Positions 41,926-51,399 are shown, counted from the first letter of the stretch. The stretch: 64,000 nucleotides of DNA from Alkalihalobacillus sp. YIM B00296 (GCF_020179385.1 NZ_JAIBLJ010000016.1:1-64000); one strand, 5' to 3'. The notes: a model not told the origin generated them from the sequence alone. Program-made: numbers and translations.

Positions 41926-44127
41926 ATGAAACTAAGGTTCAATGTAAAGCACTTCCTAATGAATGTTTTATTGATTTTAATAGGAAGTCTATTTTTAATG
42001 CCGACAACAACCAATGCCAACGATAATGTCGTTAATCCGATTCAAACCTATACTTACAATGAAATGGTCAGAGACATCAAGGAATTGGCTAAAAAACACC
42101 CAGATTTGATCAAGTATAAAGTGATAGGGAAGAGTGAATACGGCCGTGATATTTACGCCGTATCCTTGGGGACAGGAAGATCAACTGTATTTATAAACGG
42201 TTCCCACCATGCAAGAGAATGGCTCACGACAAATCTCAATATGTATATGATCGATCAATATGCGCAAGCCTATAAGGCGAATCGCTCGATTGATGGATAT
42301 AAGGTAAAACCAATCCTCAACAACACGACGATGTGGTTCGTCCCTATGGTCAATCCGGATGGGGTCACCCTTCAACAAAGTGGATTGAGTGCCTTCCCGC
42401 AAAGTGCTCATGCAGGTTTGATCAAAATGAACGAAGGAAGTAGAGATTTCACTAGATGGAAGGCCAATGCGAAAGGCGTCGATTTGAACAGACAATACGA
42501 TGCTGACTGGGCAAATATTAAAAACAACCGCAGCGAACCTAGTTGGGCCAACCATAAAGGAAAAGCACCGCATACCGCTTCTGAAGTCAAGGCCATCGTC
42601 AATTTCACAAAAGCGATCGATCCGGAAATAGCTGTACCGTATCATAGCGCTGGGAAGGTCATATTTTGGAACTTCCATCAATCGGGCAGTCGTTATGACC
42701 GTGATCATAACATTGCGAAAATAATCGGAGGTATGACCGGGTATAGATTGATCTATCCGGGCCCGAATCCATCAGGTGGAGGCATGACTGACTGGTTCAT
42801 CAGCAAATACAAACGTCCTGGTTTTACAATGGAGATTGGGAATTATCCAGGTAACCGTCATTTGCCTATATCGGAATTCAATCCAACCTGGCAGGAAAAT
42901 AAAGCAGTGCCATTGTACGCTGCCCAAGAAAGCTATAAGCTTTACTATGCAAAACATAAAAATGATCCAGTCGAAGTTACAGTAAAAATCGATGGTGAAA
43001 CGCAGAACTTCGATCAACCGGCGATTTTAGAAAACTACAGAACCCTCGTACCATTAAGAGGAGTTTTTGAAAAACTGGGTGCGAACGTATACTGGACTCA
43101 ATCAACACAAACTGTCCGTGTAACGAAAGACGATACAGAGGTCACCTTGAAAATTGGGTCTAAAACCGCTACAGTCAACGGAGAAGAAGTCATTTTAGAT
43201 GTGGCACCTAAACTCGTCAATTACAGAACAATGGTACCTCTACGCTTTGTTACTGAAGCTCTTGGTGCACGTGTGACTTGGGATAGCAAGACCCTGACAG
43301 CATCAATCCATACAGTAAAAGAGGAGGAGCCAGAAACTCCTGGGAACCCTGATTATGTCACGGTAGGCGATAAAAAATACCGTATCGTGACCGTCATTAT
43401 TGATGATGAAGTACAGGAATATGATTTCCCAGCAATCAGTAAAAATTACCGTACAATGATTCCAATCAGTGAAAGTATCGATCATTTCAATGCTGAAATC
43501 AGTTGGAATCAAGAAGAGCAAATCACAACCATTACAACAAATGAAAAAACAATTACACTGAAAATGGGTTCGAACATTGCAACTGTAAACGGCGAAGAGT
43601 ATGAACTGGACGCTGCAGCTGAAGTAATCAGTGGCAGAACCCTGGTACCACTTCGATTCATTACAGATCATCTTGGAGCAGAAATCCTGGATTGGGATTC
43701 AGAAACGTATACGGTAAAAATCAAGACAAATAATCAAGAAACGAATCAAGAAACCGTTGAAGAGGCAAGTACAGAAGTAGAAAACGAAAAAGACTCTGAG
43801 GAAATAACGGAAGATACCGAGGCAGATTCTACTGAAGAAGAATCCAACATAGATGAACAAAACGAAGAAAAAGAAACTTTAGAAGAAAACACTGAGGAAA
43901 CAACAGATGAAGAGTTGGTAGATGACCAGCCCTCTGAATCACAAGAAGAAACTCAGGAACCAGCAACCGAAAACAGTAATGACGAAAATAATGAAGAAGA
44001 TCAAACGCCATCTGATTCCAATCAATCCAATGATTCTGAAGAAAACACCGATGAAAAGCAAAGCACCAAAGAATCAACTGACGAACAAAAGGAAAAAGAA
44101 TTAGAAACTTCCCACTCGACACTATAA
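41926..44127 (+). CDS. Secreted M14 zinc carboxypeptidase with copper-amine-oxidase-like domains
   Basis: A 733-residue secreted protein. A signal peptide (to about residue 31, TTNAND) precedes a peptidase M14 domain: zinc ligands His95 and Glu98 in SHHAREW, a third ligand histidine in VPYHSAGK, and the catalytic Glu in FTMEIGNYPG. It probably trims wall peptides or gamma-D-glutamyl bonds. Two CuAO-N1-like domains follow (about 350-468 and 483-605), each with RTLVPLR or RTMVPLRF blocks, often wall-binding modules. The last 125 residues are a highly acidic Glu/Asp/Ser/Thr tail. ATG 41926 follows GGGGGATATACGTGAA. It is monocistronic, with a terminator at 44197. Confidence 0.88.
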   Translation: MKLRFNVKHFLMNVLLILIGSLFLMPTTTNANDNVVNPIQTYTYNEMVRDIKELAKKHPDLIKYKVIGKSEYGRDIYAVSLGTGRSTVFINGSHHAREWLTTNLNMYMIDQYAQAYKANRSIDGYKVKPILNNTTMWFVPMVNPDGVTLQQSGLSAFPQSAHAGLIKMNEGSRDFTRWKANAKGVDLNRQYDADWANIKNNRSEPSWANHKGKAPHTASEVKAIVNFTKAIDPEIAVPYHSAGKVIFWNFHQSGSRYDRDHNIAKIIGGMTGYRLIYPGPNPSGGGMTDWFISKYKRPGFTMEIGNYPGNRHLPISEFNPTWQENKAVPLYAAQESYKLYYAKHKNDPVEVTVKIDGETQNFDQPAILENYRTLVPLRGVFEKLGANVYWTQSTQTVRVTKDDTEVTLKIGSKTATVNGEEVILDVAPKLVNYRTMVPLRFVTEALGARVTWDSKTLTASIHTVKEEEPETPGNPDYVTVGDKKYRIVTVIIDDEVQEYDFPAISKNYRTMIPISESIDHFNAEISWNQEEQITTITTNEKTITLKMGSNIATVNGEEYELDAAAEVISGRTLVPLRFITDHLGAEILDWDSETYTVKIKTNNQETNQETVEEASTEVENEKDSEEITEDTEADSTEEESNIDEQNEEKETLEENTEETTDEELVDDQPSESQEETQEPATENSNDENNEEDQTPSDSNQSNDSEENTDEKQSTKESTDEQKEKELETSHSTL

Positions 44128-44196
44128 CACCCTAAATGTTTAATAAGGCGAACCCAGCATCGATGAATTGATGTTGGGTTGGGGATGTAATATTAA

Positions 44197-44243
44197 CTGT
44201 GTAAGTAGAAATGCGTACGGTTTCTACCTGCACAGGTTTTTTA
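44197..44243 (+). terminator. Terminator after the carboxypeptidase
   Basis: CTGTGTAAGTAGAAA (44197-44211) and TTTCTACCTGCACAG (44221-44235) pair with two mismatches, followed by GTTTTTTATTTT. Another T-less hairpin lies at 44151-44180 (AACCCAGCATC/GATGTTGGGTT). Confidence 0.85.
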
Positions 44244-44381
44244 TTTTACTAAAATGATACTAAGAGGTTGTTAAACGCCTATCTGAATCATCCCAAAAAT
44301 AAAAATTTTCAAAAAATACTACCATACAAGTATACTAATATGGTAACATGGTAGCATACAGGGGTAAGGGAGCTGAAGTTA

Positions 44382-45065
44382 ATGCTGAATTTGGATATAA
44401 GTAAAAGGGTGAATTATTCCACAAGGGACCGTGTTTATGAGGTGTTGAGAGAGAATATTATCTCGCTTCAATTAGAACCGGGTAGAAGTATTTCTGAGAA
44501 AGAAATATCTGAAATGCTAAAGGTGAGTAGAACTCCTGTAAGAGAAGCATTCGTAAAATTAACACAAGAGAAGTTGTTAGAGATTTATCCTCAAAAAGGC
44601 ACATTTGTTTCTCTAATAGATTTACACCATGTTGAGGAAGCGAGATTTATAAGAGAGCACCTTGAGAGGGCAGCAGTAAGAGTTGCATGCGAAACTTTTT
44701 CAAAGGAATATATTATACAACTTGAATCCAACTTACATATGCAAAAAATATCTGTAGAGGAAAAGAACTACGCAAAGCTTTTTGAATTAGATGAAAATTT
44801 TCATCACACGATTGCTATTGGAAGCGAGAAAGAGCTTATTTGGACAGTGATCCAACATATGACTACACATTTAAATAGAATAAGAATGTTAAGTTTAGCA
44901 GCGAATTATAATTGGGATTTAATATTACTTCAACATGAAAGAATAATTGAAGCAATCAAGAAACAGGAACCAGATGAAGCTGAAAAAGCGATGGAAGAGC
45001 ATTTGAAAAAATTAACCTTTGAACAAGAAGAGCTAAAAAAAGAATACGAAAAGTACTTCAAGTAA
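44382..45065 (+). CDS. GntR-family (FCD type) regulator of hexuronate genes
   Basis: A 227-residue FadR-subgroup GntR regulator. The N-terminal winged helix reads VYEVLRENIISLQLEPGRSI, then EISEMLKVSRTPVREAFVKL. The FCD ligand domain follows (EARFIREHLERAAVRVA, FHHTIAIGSEKELIWTVIQH, with metal-type histidines). GTAAGGGAGCTGAAGTTA precedes the ATG. It is directly upstream of the TRAP/uxaC/uxuA genes and probably responds to a hexuronate or its mannonate/fructuronate product. The stretch at 44320-44356 (CTACCATACAAG to ATGGTAACATGGTAG) contains inverted TACCAT/ATGGTA half-sites that may be its operator. Confidence 0.9.
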   Translation: MLNLDISKRVNYSTRDRVYEVLRENIISLQLEPGRSISEKEISEMLKVSRTPVREAFVKLTQEKLLEIYPQKGTFVSLIDLHHVEEARFIREHLERAAVRVACETFSKEYIIQLESNLHMQKISVEEKNYAKLFELDENFHHTIAIGSEKELIWTVIQHMTTHLNRIRMLSLAANYNWDLILLQHERIIEAIKKQEPDEAEKAMEEHLKKLTFEQEELKKEYEKYFK

Positions 45066-45082
45066 TTTTTTTTCATCCAAAA

Positions 45083-45116
45083 TGTAAACGCTTTAATTCA
45101 GGTAACTTATTATAAT
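45083..45116 (+). promoter_or_regulatory. Candidate cre site and promoter before dctP
   Basis: TGTAAACGCTTTAA (45083-45096) fits the CcpA catabolite-responsive element with one mismatch in its penultimate position. TATAAT (45111-45116) lies 17 bases beyond 45093, so the cre would cover the -35 region. Glucose repression of the hexuronate operon is inferred. Confidence 0.55.
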
Positions 45117-45167
45117 TGCAGTTTCAATCTGCATTTATTATAAAAAATTATCTAGGGGGATGTTTTT

Positions 45168-46178
45168 ATGAAAATTAAGAGAAGTATTTTATCTTGGATT
45201 GTAGTAATTTCTATGCTATTAATGGCTGCTTGTAGTAACTCAACTGACGCTGATGGTAAATCTGATGACAAAGTCTACACTTTGAAAGTGGGTACAGCGC
45301 TTACTGAAACAGATCCAATTTACCAAGGATTAGTTGAGTTTAAAGAAAAAGTGGAAGAGAGAACAGATGACAAAGTAAAGATTGAGATATTTGGAAGCGG
45401 GTCCTTAGGGGAAGACAAGGACATTCTTGAACAAGCAAAGGTTGGCACGAATGTAGCGGTCCTAGTAGACTCCGGCCGTTTAGCAGAAATGGTACCGGAA
45501 ATAGGAATATTATCAGCACCATATATTGTGGATAATTTTGATGAAGCGAATAAAGTAGCAAAATCGGATTTATTTAAAGGTTGGTCAGATCAACTGGCTA
45601 AGGACCATAACCTACAAATTTTATCATTCAACTGGTATCAGGGAGATCGTCATCTTTTAACAAACAAGCCGATTATGAAACCTGAAGATCTTAAGGGAGT
45701 TACATTACGTACACCAGGTGCAGAGGTTTGGTTAGAAACAATAAAGGCAATGGGAGCAAGTCCAGCTGGGATGGCATGGTCAGAAGTATATCCAGCCATT
45801 CAGCAGGGAGTAATTGATGGAGCGGAAGCACAACATCCAGCAACATATGGAGCAAAGCTCTATGAAGTTATTGATCATATTTCCAAAACTGGACATTTCC
45901 AACTAATAACTGGTGTTGTAGCTAGTGGCGATTGGATGGCAGATTTACCAAAAGAATATCAAGAAATTATATATGAAGAAGCATTAAAAGCTGGTGAAAG
46001 TGCATCTCATAAAACAGAAGAAATGCTAGCAGATTTTGAGCAGAAAATGATTGATGAAGGTGTAGAAGTTCATGAAGTAGATGTGGAACCATTCAAGGAA
46101 GCAACTGATATAGTTTATGAAAAAATCGATGGCTATCAAGACCTTCGTAAAAAAGTTAATCAAATTTTAGGAAAATAA
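45168..46178 (+). CDS. dctP: TRAP transporter substrate-binding lipoprotein (DctP)
   Basis: A 336-residue DctP-family binding protein. The lipoprotein signal ends MLLMAACS (lipobox LMAAC). The mature start TLKVGTALTETDPIYQGLVE and the substrate-carboxylate arginine block DLKGVTLRTPGAEVWLETIK are typical. AGGGGGATG precedes the ATG. With DctQ and DctM downstream it makes a sodium-driven importer. Glucuronate or galacturonate is the likely ligand, given uxaC and uxuA. Confidence 0.92.
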   Translation: MKIKRSILSWIVVISMLLMAACSNSTDADGKSDDKVYTLKVGTALTETDPIYQGLVEFKEKVEERTDDKVKIEIFGSGSLGEDKDILEQAKVGTNVAVLVDSGRLAEMVPEIGILSAPYIVDNFDEANKVAKSDLFKGWSDQLAKDHNLQILSFNWYQGDRHLLTNKPIMKPEDLKGVTLRTPGAEVWLETIKAMGASPAGMAWSEVYPAIQQGVIDGAEAQHPATYGAKLYEVIDHISKTGHFQLITGVVASGDWMADLPKEYQEIIYEEALKAGESASHKTEEMLADFEQKMIDEGVEVHEVDVEPFKEATDIVYEKIDGYQDLRKKVNQILGK

Positions 46179-46193
46179 AGAGAGTGATATAAA

Positions 46194-46676
46194 TTGGCAG
46201 AAAAAATTGCTAGCACTTATATCAAAACGGAAAATTTTATCACAAATTTATTAATGATTGGTGTAGTTATATTCGTATTTATGGCTGCGGTTATGCGATG
46301 GGCTGGACACCCCATCGCATGGTCCGTAGAATTTGCACAGCTTTTATTCGTATGGGTTATTTTTCTAGGGGCAAACCGGGCATTACGTGAAAACAAACAT
46401 ATCGGTGTTGACTTCTTTACCAAAAGAATGCCTGTTAAAGTAAGAGCCGTTATAGAAATAATTATTATATCGCTAATCATGTGTTTCTTAATTTTTGTTG
46501 GAGTTTTTGGGATCCTTCTTAGTTTCGAAAACTCAGTAAGGTTAATTAGTAATCTTAATATAAGCTTTTCTTGGGTTACCGTAGCTGTACCATCAGGTTG
46601 TCTTCTTATGGTCATAACCCTCATTTTTAAACTGAAGGGAAAAATACTTTTATTAACGCATAAGGGGGGGAGCTGA
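46194..46676 (+). CDS. dctQ: TRAP transporter small permease (DctQ)
   Basis: A 160-residue membrane protein with four hydrophobic segments and the family block WSVEFAQLLFVWVIFLGANR, then ALRENKHIGVDFF. The start is TTG 46194, 16 bases after dctP. Its stop overlaps the ATG of dctM (TGATG). Confidence 0.9.
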   Translation: MAEKIASTYIKTENFITNLLMIGVVIFVFMAAVMRWAGHPIAWSVEFAQLLFVWVIFLGANRALRENKHIGVDFFTKRMPVKVRAVIEIIIISLIMCFLIFVGVFGILLSFENSVRLISNLNISFSWVTVAVPSGCLLMVITLIFKLKGKILLLTHKGGS

Positions 46677-47959
46677 TGTTACTAGTTGCTATTATCTTTT
46701 TAATTTTACTATTGTTGAACATGCCAGTGGCTTTTGCCATAGGTATTGCTAGTTTATCTTTCTTTTTAATTGACCCAAACCTACCAGTCGAAATAACTGC
46801 ACAAAGAATGGTTGCTGGGATACAATCTTTTCCATTATTAGCTGTACCATTTTTTATTCTCGCAGGTAACTTAATGAACTCTTCTGGAATTACAGAGCGA
46901 TTAATAAAGTTTGCTAATGCATTAACTGGTCATTTAGTAGGAAGCCTAGCACATGTTTCTATCGTTTTAAGTACGATCATGGGTGGTATTTCAGGCTCTG
47001 CAAATGCAGATGCTGCGATGCAAAGTAGAATTTTAGGACACCAAATGATTAAGAGAGGCTACTCCGGTGGGTACTCAGTTGGTGTAATTGCCTTGAGTTC
47101 TTTAATTACTGCAACAATCCCTCCAAGTATTGGTCTGATTTTGTATGGCTATGTAGGAGAAGTTTCAATCGGGGAGCTTTTTTTAGCAGGCATAATTCCA
47201 GGTATTCTAATGATGTTTTTCTTAATGTTTGTTGCCTATATCATTGCCAAGAAAAGAGGCTACGATCAAGACACGATTAGAAAAAGAGCTACTTTTAAAG
47301 AAGTTATGATTTCACTGAGGGAAAGTATTTGGGCACTAATTTTCCCGGTTATATTAGTAGTCGGAATCCGCTTTGGTGTGTTTACAGCATCAGAAGCCGG
47401 AGCATTTGCAGTAGTTTATTCTTTAGTAGTGGGCTTTTTAATTTATAGAGAGTTAGATTGGAAGAAATTTATTCAATCCATTGAACAATCAGTGGTTGAT
47501 AATGCTTCTATTCTATTAATTATCTCTACATCTGCTATTTTAGGATATCTCATTACTTATGAGAGACTTCCACAGAGTGCAGCTGACTTTTTATTAGGAC
47601 TTACAAGTAATGCAACACTAATGTTAATCCTTATTTTAATATTCCTAATTTTTGCTGGTATGTTAGTAGAATCCACTGTATTGGTACTATTATTAACTCC
47701 AATCTTTTTACCAATCGTTCAACAAATAGGAGTTGACCCAGTTCACTTTGGAATTTTAATGATGACTATTGTTACATTTGGTGGAATGACACCGCCTGTT
47801 GGTGTAACAATGTATACCGTTTGCTCCCTAACAGATGTTCCGGTAGAAGACTATGTAAAAGAATCGTTCCCGTTTATGTTAGGGGTATTTGCGCTTGTGG
47901 CACTATTAACATTTGTACCAGAAATTGTAATGTTTTTACCTAAAATATTTATGGAATAG
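46676..47959 (+). CDS. dctM: TRAP transporter large permease (DctM)
   Basis: A 427-residue membrane protein with about twelve segments. Family blocks are LLAVPFFILAGNLMNSSGIT, GGISGSANADAAM, LITATIPPSIGLILYG and MTIVTFGGMTPPVGVTMYTV. AGGGGGGGAGC overlaps the end of dctQ as its ribosome-binding site. It is followed after one base by the truncated SDR. Confidence 0.92.
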   Translation: MLLVAIIFLILLLLNMPVAFAIGIASLSFFLIDPNLPVEITAQRMVAGIQSFPLLAVPFFILAGNLMNSSGITERLIKFANALTGHLVGSLAHVSIVLSTIMGGISGSANADAAMQSRILGHQMIKRGYSGGYSVGVIALSSLITATIPPSIGLILYGYVGEVSIGELFLAGIIPGILMMFFLMFVAYIIAKKRGYDQDTIRKRATFKEVMISLRESIWALIFPVILVVGIRFGVFTASEAGAFAVVYSLVVGFLIYRELDWKKFIQSIEQSVVDNASILLIISTSAILGYLITYERLPQSAADFLLGLTSNATLMLILILIFLIFAGMLVESTVLVLLLTPIFLPIVQQIGVDPVHFGILMMTIVTFGGMTPPVGVTMYTVCSLTDVPVEDYVKESFPFMLGVFALVALLTFVPEIVMFLPKIFME

Positions 47960-47960
47960 T

Positions 47961-48582
47961 GACCTCGAAAATAAATCTAAAGGTGTTAAGGCGTTTCTTG
48001 TTAGTGGAGATGTAACAAAAAGAGAACAGATCGACCAAATGGTAAAAGAAATAAAAGCTGAGTTTGGCCATGTAGATATACTCGTAAACAACGCAGGAAC
48101 AATGGTAAAACGCTGTAAAATTCAGGAGTTAGAACAAGATGTGTGGGATAAAATTATTGTGATTAACTTAAGCTCAGTCTTTCATGTCACACAAGCAGTT
48201 TTACCATTGATGAAAGAAGCAAGGTGAAGGACATATTATCAATATGACTTCCTTAGCTGCACGAAATGGTGGTGGCGGTGGTGCTGTCGCTTATGCAGCA
48301 GCAAAAGGTGGAGTCAGTACTTTTACTCGAGGCCTAGCAAAGGAATTGGTAGAATACAATATTCGTGTTAACGGAATTGGGCCAGGTATCATTTCTACTA
48401 ATTTCCATGATCGTTATACTACTGATGAAATGCGTAAAGTTATGGCTAGTTCGGTACCATTAGGTAGGGAAGGGAAAGCAAATGAAGTCGTCGGTGCAGC
48501 TTTATATCTAGCCTACGATTATGCAAGTTACGTTACTGGGGAGATTATCGAAGTTAACGGTGGTGGATTATTAATGGATTAG
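47961..48582 (+). pseudogene. Short-chain dehydrogenase, N-terminus missing and frameshifted
   Basis: The fragment begins one base after the dctM stop with DLENKSKGVKAFLVSGDVTK, then FGHVDILVNNAGTMVK and VINLSSVFHVTQAVLPLMKE. A one-base insertion near 48222 puts a stop at 48225. The next frame continues GEGHIINMTSLAARNG, YAAAKGGVSTFTRGLAKEL (catalytic Tyr-x3-Lys) and EIIEVNGGGLLMD. The first 40 or so residues, with the NAD-binding TGxxxGIG, are absent. It was probably a KduD/fructuronate-reductase-like enzyme. An SDR N-terminus stands alone at 51100. Confidence 0.85.
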
Positions 48583-48605
48583 ATTGTTTGAGGTAGGAGA
48601 GAGAG

Positions 48606-50009
48606 ATGAAACCATTCATGGATCATGATTTTTTATTAGAAACGGAGACTGCAAAAACTTTATATCATCAATTTGCAAAGGATATGCCAATCTTTGATTA
48701 CCACTGTCATCTTACAGCGCAAGAAATTACTGAAAATAAAACGTTTTCCAATTTAACGGAAATTTGGTTAAAGGGCGATCATTATAAATGGCGTGCTCTA
48801 CGCAGTAATGGTGTTTCAGAAGATTATATTACAGGCGATCGAAATGATAAAGAGAAGTTTGATAAGTGGGCAGACATAATGCCATATACCATAGGTAATC
48901 CCCTTTATCATTGGGCTCACTTAGAACTCCAACGATTTTTTGGCATTGATAAACCTTTATCTCAAAAAACGTCAAATGAAATATGGGAAATGTGTAATAA
49001 AATGCTCCAAGAACCTGCATTTACTGCCCAAGAATTAATAAGAAGATCTAATATTAAGGGGCTTTGTACGACGGATGATCCTTTAGATGATTTAAAATAC
49101 CACAAGCAGTTAAAAGAAAATGAAGCTTTTGATGTTCATGTATTACCTACATTTCGACCAGATGGTGCATTGAATATTGAACAAGCGTCTTTTGGTGAGT
49201 GGGTCGGTAAATTGGAAAGTATGGTAGGAGAAAAAATTACATCCTTCACTGACTTGGTAGATAAATTAGAAACTAGGATTCAGTACTTTCATGAGGTTGG
49301 TTGTAGATTATCTGATCATGGCTTGGATTCTAAATTTTATCTGGAGGCAAGTGAGGAAGATGTTAATCGTATTTTTTTAAGAAAGCTAGATAATCAAATA
49401 CTTAATTCAGATGAAGTAGTTAAATATAAAACAGCACTTTTGCAAGCACTTGGGAAATTATATGCAAAGTATGGATGGGCGATGCAGCTACATATTGGTG
49501 CACTTCGAAATAACAATACCAAAATGCTTAAAACAATCGGTCCAAATACAGGCTTTGACTCCATTGCCGATTTTACCTATGCAGATGATTTAGCTAGGTT
49601 ATTGGATTCACTTGATCGAGTAGATACCTTACCGAAGACGATTATTTATAATCTAAATCCAAGAGATAATTACATGATTGCTTCTATGGTCGGTAATTTT
49701 CAAGAGAAAATACCTGGTAAGATCCAGTTCGGTACAGCCTGGTGGTACAATGACCAACGGGATGGAATGGAAGACCAAATTAAGATTCTTGCAAATGTAG
49801 GATTACTTTCCAGATTTGTGGGAATGTTAACGGATTCTAGAAGTTTCCTATCGTACACTAGGCATGAGTATTTTAGAAGAATTCTATGCAATGTTATTGG
49901 TAATTGGGTTGAAAATGGAGAATATCCAGCTGACTTTGAGACATTAGAGATCATCATAAAAGATATTTGTTTTTATAACATTGAACGATATTTAGCAATA
50001 GAATCTTAA
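48606..50009 (+). CDS. uxaC: Glucuronate isomerase
   Basis: A 467-residue enzyme of the amidohydrolase superfamily that converts glucuronate to fructuronate and galacturonate to tagaturonate. Landmarks are IFDYHCHLTAQEI near the N-terminus, CTTDDPLDDLKYHKQL, AMQLHIGALRNNNTKM and GTAWWYNDQRDGMEDQI, ending MLTDSRSFLSYTRHEYFRRI. GGTAGGAGAGAG precedes the ATG, 24 bases after the SDR remnant. Confidence 0.94.
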   Translation: MKPFMDHDFLLETETAKTLYHQFAKDMPIFDYHCHLTAQEITENKTFSNLTEIWLKGDHYKWRALRSNGVSEDYITGDRNDKEKFDKWADIMPYTIGNPLYHWAHLELQRFFGIDKPLSQKTSNEIWEMCNKMLQEPAFTAQELIRRSNIKGLCTTDDPLDDLKYHKQLKENEAFDVHVLPTFRPDGALNIEQASFGEWVGKLESMVGEKITSFTDLVDKLETRIQYFHEVGCRLSDHGLDSKFYLEASEEDVNRIFLRKLDNQILNSDEVVKYKTALLQALGKLYAKYGWAMQLHIGALRNNNTKMLKTIGPNTGFDSIADFTYADDLARLLDSLDRVDTLPKTIIYNLNPRDNYMIASMVGNFQEKIPGKIQFGTAWWYNDQRDGMEDQIKILANVGLLSRFVGMLTDSRSFLSYTRHEYFRRILCNVIGNWVENGEYPADFETLEIIIKDICFYNIERYLAIES

Positions 50010-50027
50010 CAACAGTTGGTGATGGCA

Positions 50028-51113
50028 ATGGAAATGGTATTTAGATGGTTTGGAGAGGGAAATGATAGTGTTCCACTTAAATACATTCAACAGATTCCCG
50101 GAGTTAAAGGAATAGTATGGGCATTGCATGATATTTCTGCTGGTGAAACTTGGACCTTAGATAGAATTCATGAAGTAAAAAATATAGCCGATCAACACAA
50201 ATTCAATATAGATGTTGTAGAAAGTGTAAATATACACGAAGATATTAAACTAGGTTTACCTACAAGAAAGAAATATATAGAAGCGTATAAAAAGACGATT
50301 GAAAATCTTTCAAAGGTTGGTGTAAAAGTTATCTGTTATAACTTCATGCCAATTTTCGACTGGGTTAGAACAGACCTGTTTAAAGAGTCAGAAGATGGTT
50401 CTACCGCATTGTTTTATGAAAAAAGTAAAGTGGAAAATTTAAAACCTGAAGACCTAGCAAATCAAATTTTAGAAAATAAAGAGTTTACATTACCAGGTTG
50501 GGAACCAGAACGTCTAAAACAACTAGCAGGATTGTTTGAAGCATACAAAAATGTATCAGAAGAGAAGTTATGGGAAAATTTACAGTTCTTTTTAGAAGAA
50601 ATTATCCCTGTTGCTGAAAAAAATGATATAAAAATGGCAATTCACCCAGATGATCCACCATGGCCTATATATGGTCTACCAAGAATTATAACGAATAAAA
50701 AGAATCTACAAAGGTTACTAAAAATAGTTGATAATCCTTACAATGGACTAACCTTATGTAGTGGTTCTCTTGGGGCAAATCCTAGCAATAATATTCCAGA
50801 AATGATTCGAGATTTTGGAGATAGAATTTACTTTGCACATATTCGAAATTTAAAACGCTTCGATAATGGGGATTTTATTGAAACCTCTCATAAAAACAGT
50901 GACGGGTCCTTGGATATTGTTGAAATAGTAAAGGCGTATCATGATATTGGCTTTACCGGTTATGCTAGACCCGATCATGGCCGTCATATTTGGGATGAAG
51001 AATGTAGACCTGGCTATGGCTTGAATGATCGGGCTCTTGGAATTATGTATCTTTGGGGTATTTGGGATTCACTAACGAAAGTAAAAGAAGGTGCGAGTTA
51101 TGTTGGGAATTAA
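50028..51113 (+). CDS. uxuA: Mannonate dehydratase
   Basis: A 361-residue TIM-barrel metalloenzyme that dehydrates D-mannonate to 2-keto-3-deoxygluconate. Family blocks are FRWFGEGNDSVPLKYIQQIP, VKVICYNFMPIFDWVRTDL, MAIHPDDPPWPIYGLPRII and YFAHIRNLKRFDNGDFIETS, ending GYARPDHGRHIWDE. The start was set at ATG 50028 because orthologues begin ME-(M/L)-xFRW; TTG 50016 and ATG 50022 are alternatives. Its 3-prime end overlaps the ATG at 51100 that starts an SDR fragment. Confidence 0.93.
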   Translation: MEMVFRWFGEGNDSVPLKYIQQIPGVKGIVWALHDISAGETWTLDRIHEVKNIADQHKFNIDVVESVNIHEDIKLGLPTRKKYIEAYKKTIENLSKVGVKVICYNFMPIFDWVRTDLFKESEDGSTALFYEKSKVENLKPEDLANQILENKEFTLPGWEPERLKQLAGLFEAYKNVSEEKLWENLQFFLEEIIPVAEKNDIKMAIHPDDPPWPIYGLPRIITNKKNLQRLLKIVDNPYNGLTLCSGSLGANPSNNIPEMIRDFGDRIYFAHIRNLKRFDNGDFIETSHKNSDGSLDIVEIVKAYHDIGFTGYARPDHGRHIWDEECRPGYGLNDRALGIMYLWGIWDSLTKVKEGASYVGN

Positions 51114-51219
51114 TGAAAATTTAAAAGGAAAAGTTGCAGTAATCACTGGCGGTTTTTCGAAAAAAAATCAACTGATGAACATCAGGAGCAACTTTTATCT
51201 CTCCGTTTCCATTTATTAA
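51100..51219 (+). pseudogene. N-terminal fragment of a short-chain dehydrogenase
   Basis: ATG 51100, overlapping the end of uxuA, starts LGINENLKGKVAVITGG, the first strand and turn of an SDR NAD-binding fold. After about 18 codons the homology ends at 51153, and the frame runs through unrelated sequence to TAA 51217. In Bacillus subtilis a mannonate oxidoreductase SDR (YjmF/UxuB) follows uxuA, so this is its expected place. The body of the gene is gone. Confidence 0.8.
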
Positions 51220-51399
51220 ATCTTAACAATTTTTATGGATTTATAATACTCTCTTATTCAACAATCTGGCCCGATTGTGGAATATTTCTGAATGCACCTT
51301 TAAATATCTTTACTAATTCACACATTTTTGAAAGAGTTTTAATACCTTGTTGCTAATAAATATACTGCCAAAACATACAAAAGTTAATTGCCATAAACA
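51220..51399. other. Intergenic region after the hexuronate operon
   Basis: It holds a palindromic repeat at 51254-51284 and otherwise AT-rich sequence without a gene. Confidence 0.4.
51254..51284. repeat. Dispersed ACAATC-GGCCC-GATTGT palindrome, copy 3
   Basis: ATTCAACAATC and GATTGTGGAAT are complementary arms around TGGCCC. This is the most symmetric of the three copies seen. Confidence 0.55.
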
